Below are positions 8,294-16,893 of a stretch of 64,000 bases of DNA, one piece after another; within the stretch, counting starts at the first letter, position 1; each line of letters begins with the position of its first letter. A program made the translations under genes and the position numbers. Below the pieces are notes generated by a model. That model ran no database searches. It was not told the origin of the DNA and worked only from the letters and a program-made list of their open reading frames with translations. The stretch lies in contig CAKPAW010000005.1 of the NCBI GenBank assembly GCA_934133165.1, forward strand, positions 66,415 through 130,414, read 5' to 3'. Source of the stretch: an uncultured Clostridia bacterium (GTDB lineage: Bacteria > Bacillota > Clostridia > TANB77 > CAG-508).

Positions 8294-9133
8294 ATGGAAG
8301 AGATAGATGATAAAGATTATGAAACTATTAGTTCAACTGCTATTGTAACTTCTTATCCAAGAACTTTTACAGACATACCTTATGAAAAAGAAATATATAA
8401 CTGGTTAAATAAAAATTGTAAAGAAGAAGTAACTTTGAATAAGATGTTAGCTCCTGAACTAGAAGCTAGATATAAATTGACTAATAGAATATTAAATAAA
8501 TTAAATATTTCGCAAGTTTTAGAATTGGCTTCAGGTTATACTTCAAGAGGATTAATATATTCTAAAAAAGGATACAACTATATTGAGATGGATTTAGAAA
8601 ATGTATCAAGGAATAAAACTAACATACTAAAGTCAATTAATAATTCTATTCCAGATAATTTGCATATTATTAGCGGAAATGCTTTAATAAAAAATGACTT
8701 TAATAAATGTAAAAAATATTTGAAAGTAAGTGAGCCAGTTGCAGTAATTAATGAGGGATTATTAAGATATCTTACTTTTCAAGAAAAAAGAATTGTTGCT
8801 CAAAATGTATATAATCTATTATCAGAATTTGGTGGTGTATGGATTACTTGTGATGTTACACCTAAAAAATTCATACAGAATCAAGATAAAAACTTACCAG
8901 ATTTTAATAAAAAGTTAAGTGATGTAACTTCAAGAAATAATATAAATGATAGATTTGAAGATATAAATCATATAAGAGAATTCTTCGGTGAAATTGGATT
9001 TAATAATATTGGAATTCATAAGTTTAATGAAGTAAAAGAAGAACTATATTCAGTAAATGAATTAGGTATTGTTGATGAACATGTAGAGAAATTGTTAGAT
9101 GATGCAATTGTTGCGGTTATGCAGATAAATTGA
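8294..9133 (+). CDS. Class I SAM-dependent methyltransferase (LCM/TcmP type)
   Basis: 279 aa. VLELASGYTSRGL is the SAM-binding glycine motif I (degenerate), followed by YIEMDLENV (acidic end of strand 2) and AVINEGLLRYLTFQEK, a segment typical of the leucine carboxyl methyltransferase/TcmP O-methyltransferase family. Transfers a methyl group to an unknown small molecule or carboxylate. One base separates it from the preceding stop. Confidence 0.8.
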   Translation: MEEIDDKDYETISSTAIVTSYPRTFTDIPYEKEIYNWLNKNCKEEVTLNKMLAPELEARYKLTNRILNKLNISQVLELASGYTSRGLIYSKKGYNYIEMDLENVSRNKTNILKSINNSIPDNLHIISGNALIKNDFNKCKKYLKVSEPVAVINEGLLRYLTFQEKRIVAQNVYNLLSEFGGVWITCDVTPKKFIQNQDKNLPDFNKKLSDVTSRNNINDRFEDINHIREFFGEIGFNNIGIHKFNEVKEELYSVNELGIVDEHVEKLLDDAIVAVMQIN

Positions 9134-9180
9134 AATAATAAGTAATAAAAACAAATTAGATAAGGGGGGATAAACTTTAT

Positions 9181-10170
9181 ATGGAACAAGAATTTAAAGA
9201 TAGGATTAATCTGAATACTGATTTAAATATAATATCAAAGCAGATATGTAGAAACTATGATTTAGGAGAATATATTTCAGATACAATTATCACAGTTGGA
9301 TATGAGGATTTCAATTATATATTAGAAACAACAAAGGGTAAGTATTGTGTAAAGATCTTTAATAAAGAAAGAACTGACGAAGATTGTAAAAATTATATAG
9401 ATAGAATTGAATTAGCATCAGAGATAGATATAAATACACCAAAACTATATAAGGCAAATAGTGAGAGTGAATGTATTGTTGAAGTAAATGGAATAAAATA
9501 TAGACTATGTGTTTTTGAATACATAAATGGTAGTAGTTTTTTTGATTTAGAGATTATTCCAAATGAAGATGAAATAAAAGAAATTATAAGACAGATGGCA
9601 ATTATACATAAACAACAATTAAATTCAAAATTCATATATGATAAATGGGCAATAGTAAATTTTATAGAAGAGTTTGAAGATAAAAAGATATATCTAAACA
9701 AAGACGATTACAAAAAATCAAGTGAATTATTAGCAAAATTCAAAAATATTGATATGAAAAACTTACCATATGCTTTCACACATGGAGATATAATAAGTAC
9801 AAATGTTATGAGAGACAATAATGGAAAGTTATGGATAATAGATTTTGCAGTATCTAACTATCTTCCAAGAATTGTGGATTTAGCAGTAAGTTCTTGTAAT
9901 TTATGTCTAAATCCGGATAGTATAGAAGAAACAAAAAGCAAAATAAATATGGTTTTAAGAGAATACGAAAAATATAATAAATTGACTGATTATGAAAAAG
10001 AAGTATTTCCAATATTTTTTGACATTGCTAACGCAATGGGAATTTTACAAATAAGTTATTTGGCTAGTAAAGGAGAAGCATCTGAAGAAGATAAATTTTG
10101 GTATAATGAGAGTAAAAAAGGATTAGAATTTAGCAATGATAATTTTTGGAATGGAATATTAAAAAAATGA
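9181..10170 (+). CDS. Phosphotransferase of the APH/choline-kinase family
   Basis: 329 aa. Kinase-like fold with ETTKGKYCVKIF (ATP-binding Lys), FTHGDIISTNVM (catalytic HGDxxxxN) and LWIIDFAVSNY (metal-binding DF). Family members phosphorylate aminoglycosides, choline, homoserine, fructosamine or methylthioribose. Whether this is a resistance enzyme cannot be said from sequence. AAGGGGGG ribosome site upstream of the ATG. Confidence 0.85.
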   Translation: MEQEFKDRINLNTDLNIISKQICRNYDLGEYISDTIITVGYEDFNYILETTKGKYCVKIFNKERTDEDCKNYIDRIELASEIDINTPKLYKANSESECIVEVNGIKYRLCVFEYINGSSFFDLEIIPNEDEIKEIIRQMAIIHKQQLNSKFIYDKWAIVNFIEEFEDKKIYLNKDDYKKSSELLAKFKNIDMKNLPYAFTHGDIISTNVMRDNNGKLWIIDFAVSNYLPRIVDLAVSSCNLCLNPDSIEETKSKINMVLREYEKYNKLTDYEKEVFPIFFDIANAMGILQISYLASKGEASEEDKFWYNESKKGLEFSNDNFWNGILKK

Positions 10171-10261
10171 GGTAGAAAGATAGGATTGATTCCAATACAA
10201 CAAAATTCATCTTTAACTAAATAAAAATAATATTAAATATAAAGAAAGGTTCTGAAAAATT

Positions 10262-10999
10262 ATGGATTTTGAAAATAAAGTAGCATTAGTAACTGGAGGA
10301 ACATCGGGAATAGGAAAAGAAATTGTTAAGCAATTACTACTAAATGGTGCTAAAGTAATTATAAATTATGGTCATAATGAAGAAGATTATGAAAAAACTA
10401 AAAAAGAATTTGAAGAATATAAAGAAAAAGTTACATTCATAAAAGCAGATGTATCTAATGAAGATGAAGTAACTAAAATGTTTAATCAAATAGAAAAATT
10501 AGATTACTTGATAAATAATGCAGGTACTAATATAGATAGTTACATAGAAACATTTGATATACAAGATTTTAGAAAAATATTAGATGTTAATTTAGTTGGA
10601 AAAGTAATCTGTACAAAACATGCAATTCCATTATTAAGGAATAGTGAAAATGCAAGTATAGTTAATATAGCATCAAGATTAGGAACAAAGCCATGTGTAG
10701 AAGCAAGTGCTTATTGTTCGGCAGAAGCGGGAGTTATAAACTTTACTCAAGCTAGTGCATTAGAACTTTCAAAATATAAAATTAGAGTAAATGCAGTAAG
10801 TCCAAGTTTAACAATAACACCACTAGCATTATACGGATGGACAGATGAAGAAATAGAAGAGCAAAAGAAAAATAATCCATTAAAAAGATTAGGAGAAACT
10901 ATAGATATAGCAAATGCAGTACTGTTTTTTATATCTGATAAAGCAAGTTATATAAATGGGGAAAATCTAAATGTAAATGGTGGATCATTATTAAAATAG
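10262..10999 (+). CDS. SDR-family protein with catalytic Lys replaced by Glu
   Basis: 245 aa classical short-chain dehydrogenase fold. VTGGTSGIGKE (NAD(P)-binding TGxxxGIG), ADVSNE, NNAGTN (NNAG) and catalytic Ser in NIASRLG are present. The active-site motif should be YxxxK but reads YCSAE, so the Lys is Glu. That Lys lowers the Tyr pKa and holds the nicotinamide ribose, so the protein may have lost dehydrogenase activity or have another role. The C-terminus (INGENLNVNGGS) is normal and the gene is otherwise intact. Confidence 0.88.
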   Translation: MDFENKVALVTGGTSGIGKEIVKQLLLNGAKVIINYGHNEEDYEKTKKEFEEYKEKVTFIKADVSNEDEVTKMFNQIEKLDYLINNAGTNIDSYIETFDIQDFRKILDVNLVGKVICTKHAIPLLRNSENASIVNIASRLGTKPCVEASAYCSAEAGVINFTQASALELSKYKIRVNAVSPSLTITPLALYGWTDEEIEEQKKNNPLKRLGETIDIANAVLFFISDKASYINGENLNVNGGSLLK

Positions 11000-11019
11000 A
11001 GATAGGAGTGAAGTTAATT

Positions 11020-11574
11020 ATGGAAGAAAATTATTTTATAATACACGGAAGTTTTGGAAGTTCATTTGGAAATTGGTTTAGTTGGTTACATGATTTTATA
11101 GAGGATGATGGAAAACAAGTATATGTGCCACAATTTCCAATAGGAGTGGGTTATCAAAACTATGAAAATTGGAGTAAACTATTAAAGTATTATTGGAATT
11201 TAGGATTAATAAATGAAAATACAACAATTATAGCACATAGTATAGCACCAATATTTATTTCAAAATTTTTAGTTGAAAACAAAATAAAAGTTAAAAAATT
11301 AATATTTGTATGTGGATTTAATAATTATTTAGGAATAAATGAAGAATATGATAATGTAAATAAATCAATGTATTTTGATAATCTACAAGATGTAAAACAA
11401 TATGCAAATGAGATTATTTGTTTTTACTCAAATAATGACCCGTATGTAAAATATGAAGTTGAGAGAGAATTTGCAGATACAATAGCAACAGAGCAAATTT
11501 TAATACCAAATGGTGGACATATTAATAGTGAGAGTGGATATGACACTTTTGAAGAAATAGTAAATTATTTATAA
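11020..11574 (+). CDS. RBBP9/YdeN-like alpha/beta hydrolase
   Basis: 184 aa from the ATG at 11020; an in-frame GTG at 11008 is less likely because TAGGAGTG at 11003-11010 is spaced correctly for 11020. FIIHGSFGSS (oxyanion HG), IIAHSIAPIF (nucleophile Ser in AHSxA rather than GHSxG) and a C-terminal NGGHI (catalytic His) fit the small serine-hydrolase family of RBBP9/YdeN. The last 44 bp are duplicated at 12533-12576. Confidence 0.8.
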   Translation: MEENYFIIHGSFGSSFGNWFSWLHDFIEDDGKQVYVPQFPIGVGYQNYENWSKLLKYYWNLGLINENTTIIAHSIAPIFISKFLVENKIKVKKLIFVCGFNNYLGINEEYDNVNKSMYFDNLQDVKQYANEIICFYSNNDPYVKYEVEREFADTIATEQILIPNGGHINSESGYDTFEEIVNYL

Positions 11575-11579
11575 TAAAG
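11536..11579 (+). repeat. 44-bp direct repeat, copy 1 (end of hydrolase gene)
   Basis: Begins GGATATGACACTTTTGAA and ends TATTTATAATAAAG; matches 12533-12576 with a single G/A mismatch. Contains the last 12 codons, the stop and the start of the spacer. Confidence 0.9.
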
Positions 11580-11595
11580 AAAGGAAAGTAAGAAT

Positions 11596-11991
11596 ATGTT
11601 TAGTTTTAATCATGTAACTATAAGTGTTGATAATTTAGAAAAAACTTTAGATTTTTATAAGAAATTTGGATTTGAAGATTATAAGGAGTATCATGATCAG
11701 AGTGTTGATATTATAATGCTAAAGTTAAAAAATATGATATTAGAAATATTTCATTATCAAGAAAAAGAACAATTACCTGAGCATTCCAAAAATTTAGGAG
11801 TAGACTTAAAAACTATTGGTAATAAACATTTTGGACTAGGAGTAAAGGATATAATAGAAGCTAAAAAATTTGTTGAAGATAATAAATTAAATAATTCAGA
11901 AATTATTATAAATGAAGGAAGACTTGGAAAACTTTACTTCTTTATTAAAGATCCAAATGGAATCTTAATGGAAATAATTCAAGAAGATTAA
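11596..11991 (+). CDS. VOC-family (glyoxalase/bleomycin-resistance-like) protein
   Basis: 131 aa, two beta-alpha-beta-beta-beta modules. NHVTISVDNLEKTLDFYKKF at the start and KHFGLGVKDI...FIKDPNGILMEIIQ at the end are typical of the vicinal oxygen chelate superfamily, with His, Glu and terminal Glu as possible metal ligands. Could be a lyase, isomerase or binding protein. GAAAGGAAAG ribosome site. Confidence 0.85.
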   Translation: MFSFNHVTISVDNLEKTLDFYKKFGFEDYKEYHDQSVDIIMLKLKNMILEIFHYQEKEQLPEHSKNLGVDLKTIGNKHFGLGVKDIIEAKKFVEDNKLNNSEIIINEGRLGKLYFFIKDPNGILMEIIQED

Positions 11992-12033
11992 TATAAATAG
12001 TGAAGAATAAAATAAAAATATAAGGAGCAAATT

Positions 12034-12498
12034 ATGATGGAAGAAAGAATAGCACACTATAATTCAACAGCTTGCTATTTGAAAAAAGATAATAAAGTAT
12101 TAATGATCAAATTTTTAAAGAAATGGGGACAAGTATATGCACCACCTGGAGGAAAGATGAAGTCAGGAGAGTCACCTTTAGAATGCATTATAAGGGAATA
12201 CTATGAAGAAACAGGATTAACATTAGTTGAACCAAGACTACAAGGAATATCATATTGGAAGAATTCAAAAGAAGGAATAATATTTATCTATACTGCTGAA
12301 GAATTTAAAGGGAATTTAACACGTTTGTCTGCAGAGGGAATATTAGAGTGGATTAATATAGAAGACTTAGCAAATATAAAACAATTTGAACAAAATAAAA
12401 AATTTATGCCTTATTTATTTAAAAATAAATTGTTTGAGGGAAAATTTTCATTAGGAGAACAATGTGAAGTTCTAGATTATAAAATAAGAACCATTTAG
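12034..12498 (+). CDS. NUDIX hydrolase (second)
   Basis: 154 aa. Nudix box GGKMKSGES...REYYEETGL around residues 39-61. The MutT-like start ACYLKKDNKVLMIKF and C-terminal LEWINIEDL resemble 8-oxo-dGTP-type NUDIX proteins. An alternative ATG follows one codon later. AAGGAG ribosome site. It is followed by the duplicated hydrolase gene end rather than by a normal spacer. Confidence 0.9.
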   Translation: MMEERIAHYNSTACYLKKDNKVLMIKFLKKWGQVYAPPGGKMKSGESPLECIIREYYEETGLTLVEPRLQGISYWKNSKEGIIFIYTAEEFKGNLTRLSAEGILEWINIEDLANIKQFEQNKKFMPYLFKNKLFEGKFSLGEQCEVLDYKIRTI

Positions 12499-12532
12499 AA
12501 CTATTTTGATTATGAAAACATTAATATAGAGA

Positions 12533-12576
12533 GGATATGACACTTTTGAAAAAATAGTAAATTATTTATAATAAAG
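12533..12576 (+). repeat. 44-bp direct repeat, copy 2 (orphan gene end)
   Basis: Copy of 11536-11579 without the rest of the hydrolase gene, placed between NUDIX 2 and the truncated SDR. One mismatch. A scar of recombination or duplication. Confidence 0.88.
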
Positions 12577-12593
12577 ATTAGGGAGAAAATAGA

Positions 12594-12803
12594 ATGAAAA
12601 ACGTTATAATTACAGGTGCTGCTAATGGTGTAGGAAAGGCAATAGCAAACAAATTAAAGAATCAAAATTTAATACTAATCGATATAGATGAAAACAATTT
12701 GCAAAAAGTAGCAAGAGAAATAAATGCAAAATATTATATTTGCGATGTTTCAGATGATAAGCAGATTACTAATGTATTTAAAGATATAAATGAAAATTAT
12801 TAA
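12594..12803 (+). pseudogene. Truncated short-chain dehydrogenase (N-terminal 69 aa only)
   Basis: Encodes the first part of an SDR Rossmann fold: VIITGAANGVGKAIA (TGxxxGxG), LILIDIDENN and YYICDVSDD, then stops at 12801-12803 before the NNAG and catalytic regions. No continuation was seen in the other frames before the next gene starts at 12819. A gene remnant left beside the duplicated 44-bp scar; it keeps a ribosome site (TAGGGAG). It is not a copy of the SDR at 10262. Confidence 0.8.
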
Positions 12804-12818
12804 TAAAGGAGAAAAATC

Positions 12819-13604
12819 ATGGAAGAATTAGCAGTAGCAGTTCATTATTCAAATGAAAATGTAAGCGTTCTAGAAACAATAAAAGCTATAAAAAATGCAG
12901 GTTTTAAAAATGTATTTGTTCAATGGTATGATAAAGAATGGGAATACAGCCAAGAAGAGCAAGTAAGAATGTGTAAAGAACTAGGACTTAATATAATATT
13001 TGCACATTTAGGATATCAAAACATTAACTCAATTTGGGAAGAGGGGGAACTTGGAGACAATCTAGTTGAAAGATATAAAAAAGACATAAAGGACTGCAAG
13101 GAAAACGGAATCCCTATGGTGGTAATGCATTTAACTAGCAAGACAAAAGCGCCTATGTATGGTGAAATTGGCTTAGAAAGAATAAAGAAAATTATAAATT
13201 ATGCAAAAGAATTGAATGTAAAGGTTGCTTTTGAAAACACAAAAATAAAAGGATATTTAGAATATGTATTAGGAAATATAAAAGATGATAATGTAGGAAT
13301 CTGTTTTGATGCAGGACATTGCCATGTACACTTTAATGATGAATTTAATTTTAAATTCTTTAAAGATAGAATATTTGCAGTACACCTACATGATAACGAT
13401 AAATCTGATGACTTACATCTATTACCATTTGATGGGACAATAGATTGGAAAAACGTGATAAAAAAATTGAAAGAGTGCAATTATAACGGACCAATTACAT
13501 TAGAAATATGCTATAGGTATGATTATTTAAATATGACATTAGATGAATTTTATAGAATAGGAAAAGATAGAGGAAATAGGCTAATGGAAATAGCAGAAAA
13601 ATAA
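12819..13604 (+). CDS. Sugar phosphate isomerase/epimerase-like TIM-barrel protein
   Basis: 261 aa. AP endonuclease family 2 / xylose-isomerase-like barrel: IIFAHLGY, MVVMHLTSK, VAFENT (Glu ligand), GICFDAGHCHVHF (Asp/His ligands), FAVHLHDND (His) and GPITLEICYRY (Glu ligand). Members isomerise or epimerise sugars and inositols using a divalent metal. Substrate unknown. Good AAAGGAG ribosome site. Confidence 0.85.
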   Translation: MEELAVAVHYSNENVSVLETIKAIKNAGFKNVFVQWYDKEWEYSQEEQVRMCKELGLNIIFAHLGYQNINSIWEEGELGDNLVERYKKDIKDCKENGIPMVVMHLTSKTKAPMYGEIGLERIKKIINYAKELNVKVAFENTKIKGYLEYVLGNIKDDNVGICFDAGHCHVHFNDEFNFKFFKDRIFAVHLHDNDKSDDLHLLPFDGTIDWKNVIKKLKECNYNGPITLEICYRYDYLNMTLDEFYRIGKDRGNRLMEIAEK

Positions 13605-13641
13605 ACTATAAAAAATAAGGTTATAGTAAAGGAGAATAATT

Positions 13642-14298
13642 ATGAAAATTACAAAATATCCACAATCATGTTTATTAGTTGAAACAAAAGGAAAGAAAAT
13701 ACTAATAGATCCAGGTACATTAAAATATAAAGAAGAATATTTTGATGCATGGAATAGTGTAGATATTATATTAATAACACATAAACATATAGACCATTGT
13801 AATACAGAAATATTAGAAAAAATAAATAATAATATAAAGATATATTCTACACAAGAAGTTCAAGATGCAAATAAAACCTTAAATATAAATATTATAAAAG
13901 AAAATGATATTATAGAATTAGACGATATAAAAGTAGAAGTAGTACACGCAGTACATGGTTACCAACCATTATTAAAAGGTGAAAAAGAAATATACGAAAA
14001 TGTCGGATATATTATAGATGACGGAGAAAATAGACTATATACAACAAGTGATACAATTTGTTTTAAAAATGATTATAAAGCAGATATTTTATGTGTTCCT
14101 GTAACTGGATATGGACTAACAATGTCAGCTTTTGAAGCAGCTTTATATGCAAAAGAAGTAGGAGCAACATTAACAATACCAATCCATATGGATAATCCAG
14201 CATTTCTTCCAGATTATAAATTTATTGAGGAAATGTTTAATAAATATGAGGTAGAGTACGAAATATTAGAAAATGAGGAAAGTATTGAAGTAGAATAA
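13642..14298 (+). CDS. MBL-fold metal-dependent hydrolase (UlaG-like)
   Basis: 218 aa. LITHKHIDHCN is the metal-binding HxHxDH motif; further ligands lie in VVHAVHG, LYTTSDT and IPIHMDNP. The short N-terminus SCLLVETKGKKILIDPG is that of the UlaG/YtnP-type MBL proteins, which cleave lactones or phosphodiesters. Last gene of the long run; a 178-bp spacer follows. Confidence 0.88.
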   Translation: MKITKYPQSCLLVETKGKKILIDPGTLKYKEEYFDAWNSVDIILITHKHIDHCNTEILEKINNNIKIYSTQEVQDANKTLNINIIKENDIIELDDIKVEVVHAVHGYQPLLKGEKEIYENVGYIIDDGENRLYTTSDTICFKNDYKADILCVPVTGYGLTMSAFEAALYAKEVGATLTIPIHMDNPAFLPDYKFIEEMFNKYEVEYEILENEESIEVE

Positions 14299-14476
14299 AA
14301 AATGTTAGAAAAAGATTTTGTAATATTTTTATTCCAATTTTCATTTACTTTTAAACCAAAAGATGATACAATTCGCATAAAGTTTAGCAATAGCTAATTA
14401 ATTTTTATAATCTCCTTTGGGAGTTTGGCATAGATGACAAGTAAACAACAAATAAATTTATTAAGGAGGAATAAAT
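14299..14476 (+). other. 178-bp intergenic region, no clear element
   Basis: AT-rich spacer. The only local structure is a small hairpin CTCC-TTT-GGGAG near 14412-14424. No promoter of consensus quality and no terminator were recognised. Confidence 0.4.
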
Positions 14477-15079
14477 ATGAGAAAAATAATTGTTATGTTT
14501 GAAAACGAAGACAAGGAATTGAATATGTCATTATATGATTTTGTCAATGAGCAATATCGGAAAGCAAATCCTATAATGGTATGTCATGTTACTGAAGAAG
14601 AATATAAAGTTATGTTAGGGCAAATCAAACATGGAAGGCTAAATGAGAGATCGCAAAGAATAGTTCAGGAAGAATTAGGGTATGACAAGTTTAGATACCT
14701 TTTAGCTTTTAATCGAGTTTGTAATAATATTTGTATTGCAAACTATGAAGATTTCGAGCAAAAAGGAAATTATGTAGTAGATAGTGATGGAATTCATTAT
14801 AACGAGAATGGACTTCAATTTCCTAAAGATCCATTTGTAAGCAGAGTGGTAGGATATGGCATTAAAGTGTATACTACTGAAACATATGAAGATGTTATTT
14901 ATCACTATAAGAATAATGAATGCTGGACGCAAATTTCTTTATCAAATGATGAAATTAAGAGATTTGAAGAAGCATATAAACTTTTATCAAAATCAGTAAA
15001 AGCTGATGATTATACTGAAGATAATCTGAAAGAGTTTCGTACTCTTTTTAGAAAAATTCTTGATAAGTGCGATAAGTAG
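14477..15079 (+). CDS. Uncharacterised 200-aa protein
   Basis: No family recognised. Soluble, mixed charge, starts RKIIVMFENEDKELNM and ends FRKILDKCDK. AAGGAGG ribosome site 8 bp before the ATG. It contains the only in-frame CGG codon I found in the chromosomal genes of this window (14558-14560, Arg in QYRKAN), read without frameshift. Closed by a strong terminator and convergent with the next gene. Confidence 0.8.
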   Translation: MRKIIVMFENEDKELNMSLYDFVNEQYRKANPIMVCHVTEEEYKVMLGQIKHGRLNERSQRIVQEELGYDKFRYLLAFNRVCNNICIANYEDFEQKGNYVVDSDGIHYNENGLQFPKDPFVSRVVGYGIKVYTTETYEDVIYHYKNNECWTQISLSNDEIKRFEEAYKLLSKSVKADDYTEDNLKEFRTLFRKILDKCDK

Positions 15080-15113
15080 TTTTAAAATCTATTGGAAACA
15101 AATTATTTTAAAG

Positions 15114-15146
15114 TAAAAAAGAGATTTTTTGTAATCTCTTTTTTGC
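15114..15146. terminator. Bidirectional terminator
   Basis: AAAAAAGAGATT-TTTTGT-AATCTCTTTTTT at 15115-15144, just downstream of the 200-aa gene. Confidence 0.88.
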
Positions 15147-15190
15147 ATATAGAAGACTTTTTCATAATAGTAGAATGTTAAAAAATAAAG

Positions 15191-15240
15191 ATACTAGTAA
15201 CTGGAATAAAATTACTAGTGAGTTTTTATACATCACTAGC
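15191..15240. terminator. Second hairpin region with alternative pairings
   Basis: ACTAGTAA (15193-15200) pairs with TTACTAGT (15212-15219); alternatively CTAGTGA (15215-15221) pairs with TCACTAG (15233-15239). Lies downstream of the minus-strand GNAT gene and probably ends that operon. Confidence 0.55.
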
Positions 15241-15257
15241 TTGAACTTTTCATTACT

Positions 15258-16115
15258 TTAAATATTATTTTTTATAAAATCTATATCTTCCCAATCACTT
15301 TTTCTCTTGTAGCCAATTTTTTCATAAACATGATTACTTATTGGATTACTATCATCTGTATATAAAACGCAATATTTATCTCCACTATTTATTAAATCTC
15401 TGGAAATCCTATAAATTAAATTATAAGCATAGCCTTTTCCTCTTTCTTCTTTTGGAGTATAAACACTGCTTACACATTTTCCATATTTCATAATTCTACT
15501 TATATTTGCTTGGCATACAATTTTATTATCTTTTTCAAGGACATAATATCCTTTTTCAAAATATTTATTAAATTTTTCTTCAGCCTTATCATAATCGCAT
15601 TCTTCATTTAAAGCTTCTTTCATAAAATCTTGAATATATTTTATCAGCGTGTCTTTATCATTTAACGTACATTTTCTATAGGTAATATCTTCTAATAATT
15701 TTCCATCTTCAAGATTTTCCAATAATAAAATTCTAAGTCCAGCATGAACAGAATACTTCATATTACTTAAATTACAATAATATTTTGCAAATTTATTAGC
15801 AACATTTTTTTCTGAGTTAACTCCAAGTAATTCTTTATCATATTTGTAAATTTCACTTGCTGCAAATTCTAATATTTCATCTGAATAATTATTAGTTGGA
15901 GAATACAAAATTAGTTTCCATGGTTTTCTATATAATATTATAAGTTCAATATTATAATTGTCTGTTATAGTAGCCATAAACCAATCATTTATTCCTTTTT
16001 CAACTCCTTCAATACAATTGCCAATCATTAGACAATTATACCATTCATCTTTTTCTAATAATTCTCTTGTATCATTCCAAAATAAATTTATATCTTCATA
16101 TTTATTAAATTTCAT
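15258..16115 (-). CDS. GNAT-family N-acetyltransferase (C-terminal domain)
   Basis: 285 aa. Residues 1-135 are an uncharacterised lead domain; residues 140-285 are a GNAT fold with the acetyl-CoA loop VYTPKEERGKGYAYNLI (RGxGY) and YTDDSNPISNHVYEKIGYK. GAGGTG ribosome site. Last gene of a three-gene minus-strand operon. The acceptor is unknown. Confidence 0.85.
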   Translation of the reverse strand: MKFNKYEDINLFWNDTRELLEKDEWYNCLMIGNCIEGVEKGINDWFMATITDNYNIELIILYRKPWKLILYSPTNNYSDEILEFAASEIYKYDKELLGVNSEKNVANKFAKYYCNLSNMKYSVHAGLRILLLENLEDGKLLEDITYRKCTLNDKDTLIKYIQDFMKEALNEECDYDKAEEKFNKYFEKGYYVLEKDNKIVCQANISRIMKYGKCVSSVYTPKEERGKGYAYNLIYRISRDLINSGDKYCVLYTDDSNPISNHVYEKIGYKRKSDWEDIDFIKNNI

Positions 16116-16131
16116 ATATTTTTCACCTCTT

Positions 16132-16893
16132 TTAATTTGTTAAATAATCTGCTAATTCTAATGCAATTTCAAAATGACCCGAATCATGCTGAGTACCTAT
16201 AATTTCTCCTTTTTTGTGTCTTTCATCCCATTTAGGTGCATCTAGTAAATCTCCACTTGTAAAGAAAGTATAAAATTCAAGATTTCTAAAGTCACACATT
16301 GCTTGAATTGCAGAGCATTCCATCTCTACTGATATGCAACCATCATTTTTTCTTTTTTCAATATTATTTAATGTTTCTCTATAAAATGAGTCTGTAGTCC
16401 ATGTTTTCCCTTTTACATAAGGTATTTCATTTAATTTCATAAATTTAGCGATAATATCACTGTTCTTTATTTTTATATAATCTTGTGCTTTTGCATAATG
16501 ATACGATGTTCCTTCATCACGATATGCTTCAGTTGGAATCATAACTTTTCCAAATGTAATGTCCTTGTTAAGACAACCTGCTCCACCAAAAACTATATAT
16601 TTATTAGTCTTAATTTGTGATAATGTATCTTCTATTGTTCCAACACAAGCAGGAGCCCCTACATATGTTTTATAAAAAGCAAAAGCCTTTCCATTAAACA
16701 TAATTTTATAAATTGGTGTAATCCCTGTTGCAAATTTAAATTCTCCTATTTTTTCACATTTATAATTATTTAAAACATATTCTTCAATTATATTTGAAAA
16801 TGTTATAATACAAGCATCCACTTTAGGTGCATTTTCATTTATTTCTGGATTTATTTTTGCCTCAGATTTATCATCAAAACTATCTATAATCAT
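16132..16893 (-). CDS. Nucleoside phosphorylase (PNP/UDP family)
   Basis: 253 aa. VFGGAGCLNKDI, VMIPTEAYRDEGTSYHY and VEMECSAIQAM (MExE-like ribose-binding segment) mark the PNP_UDP_1 fold of purine/uridine phosphorylases. Cleaves nucleosides with phosphate into base and ribose-1-phosphate. The start overlaps the end of the upstream gene by 14 bp, so the two are co-translated. Another nucleotide-salvage enzyme close to the 2898-14298 cluster. Confidence 0.87.
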   Translation of the reverse strand: MIIDSFDDKSEAKINPEINENAPKVDACIITFSNIIEEYVLNNYKCEKIGEFKFATGITPIYKIMFNGKAFAFYKTYVGAPACVGTIEDTLSQIKTNKYIVFGGAGCLNKDITFGKVMIPTEAYRDEGTSYHYAKAQDYIKIKNSDIIAKFMKLNEIPYVKGKTWTTDSFYRETLNNIEKRKNDGCISVEMECSAIQAMCDFRNLEFYTFFTSGDLLDAPKWDERHKKGEIIGTQHDSGHFEIALELADYLTN

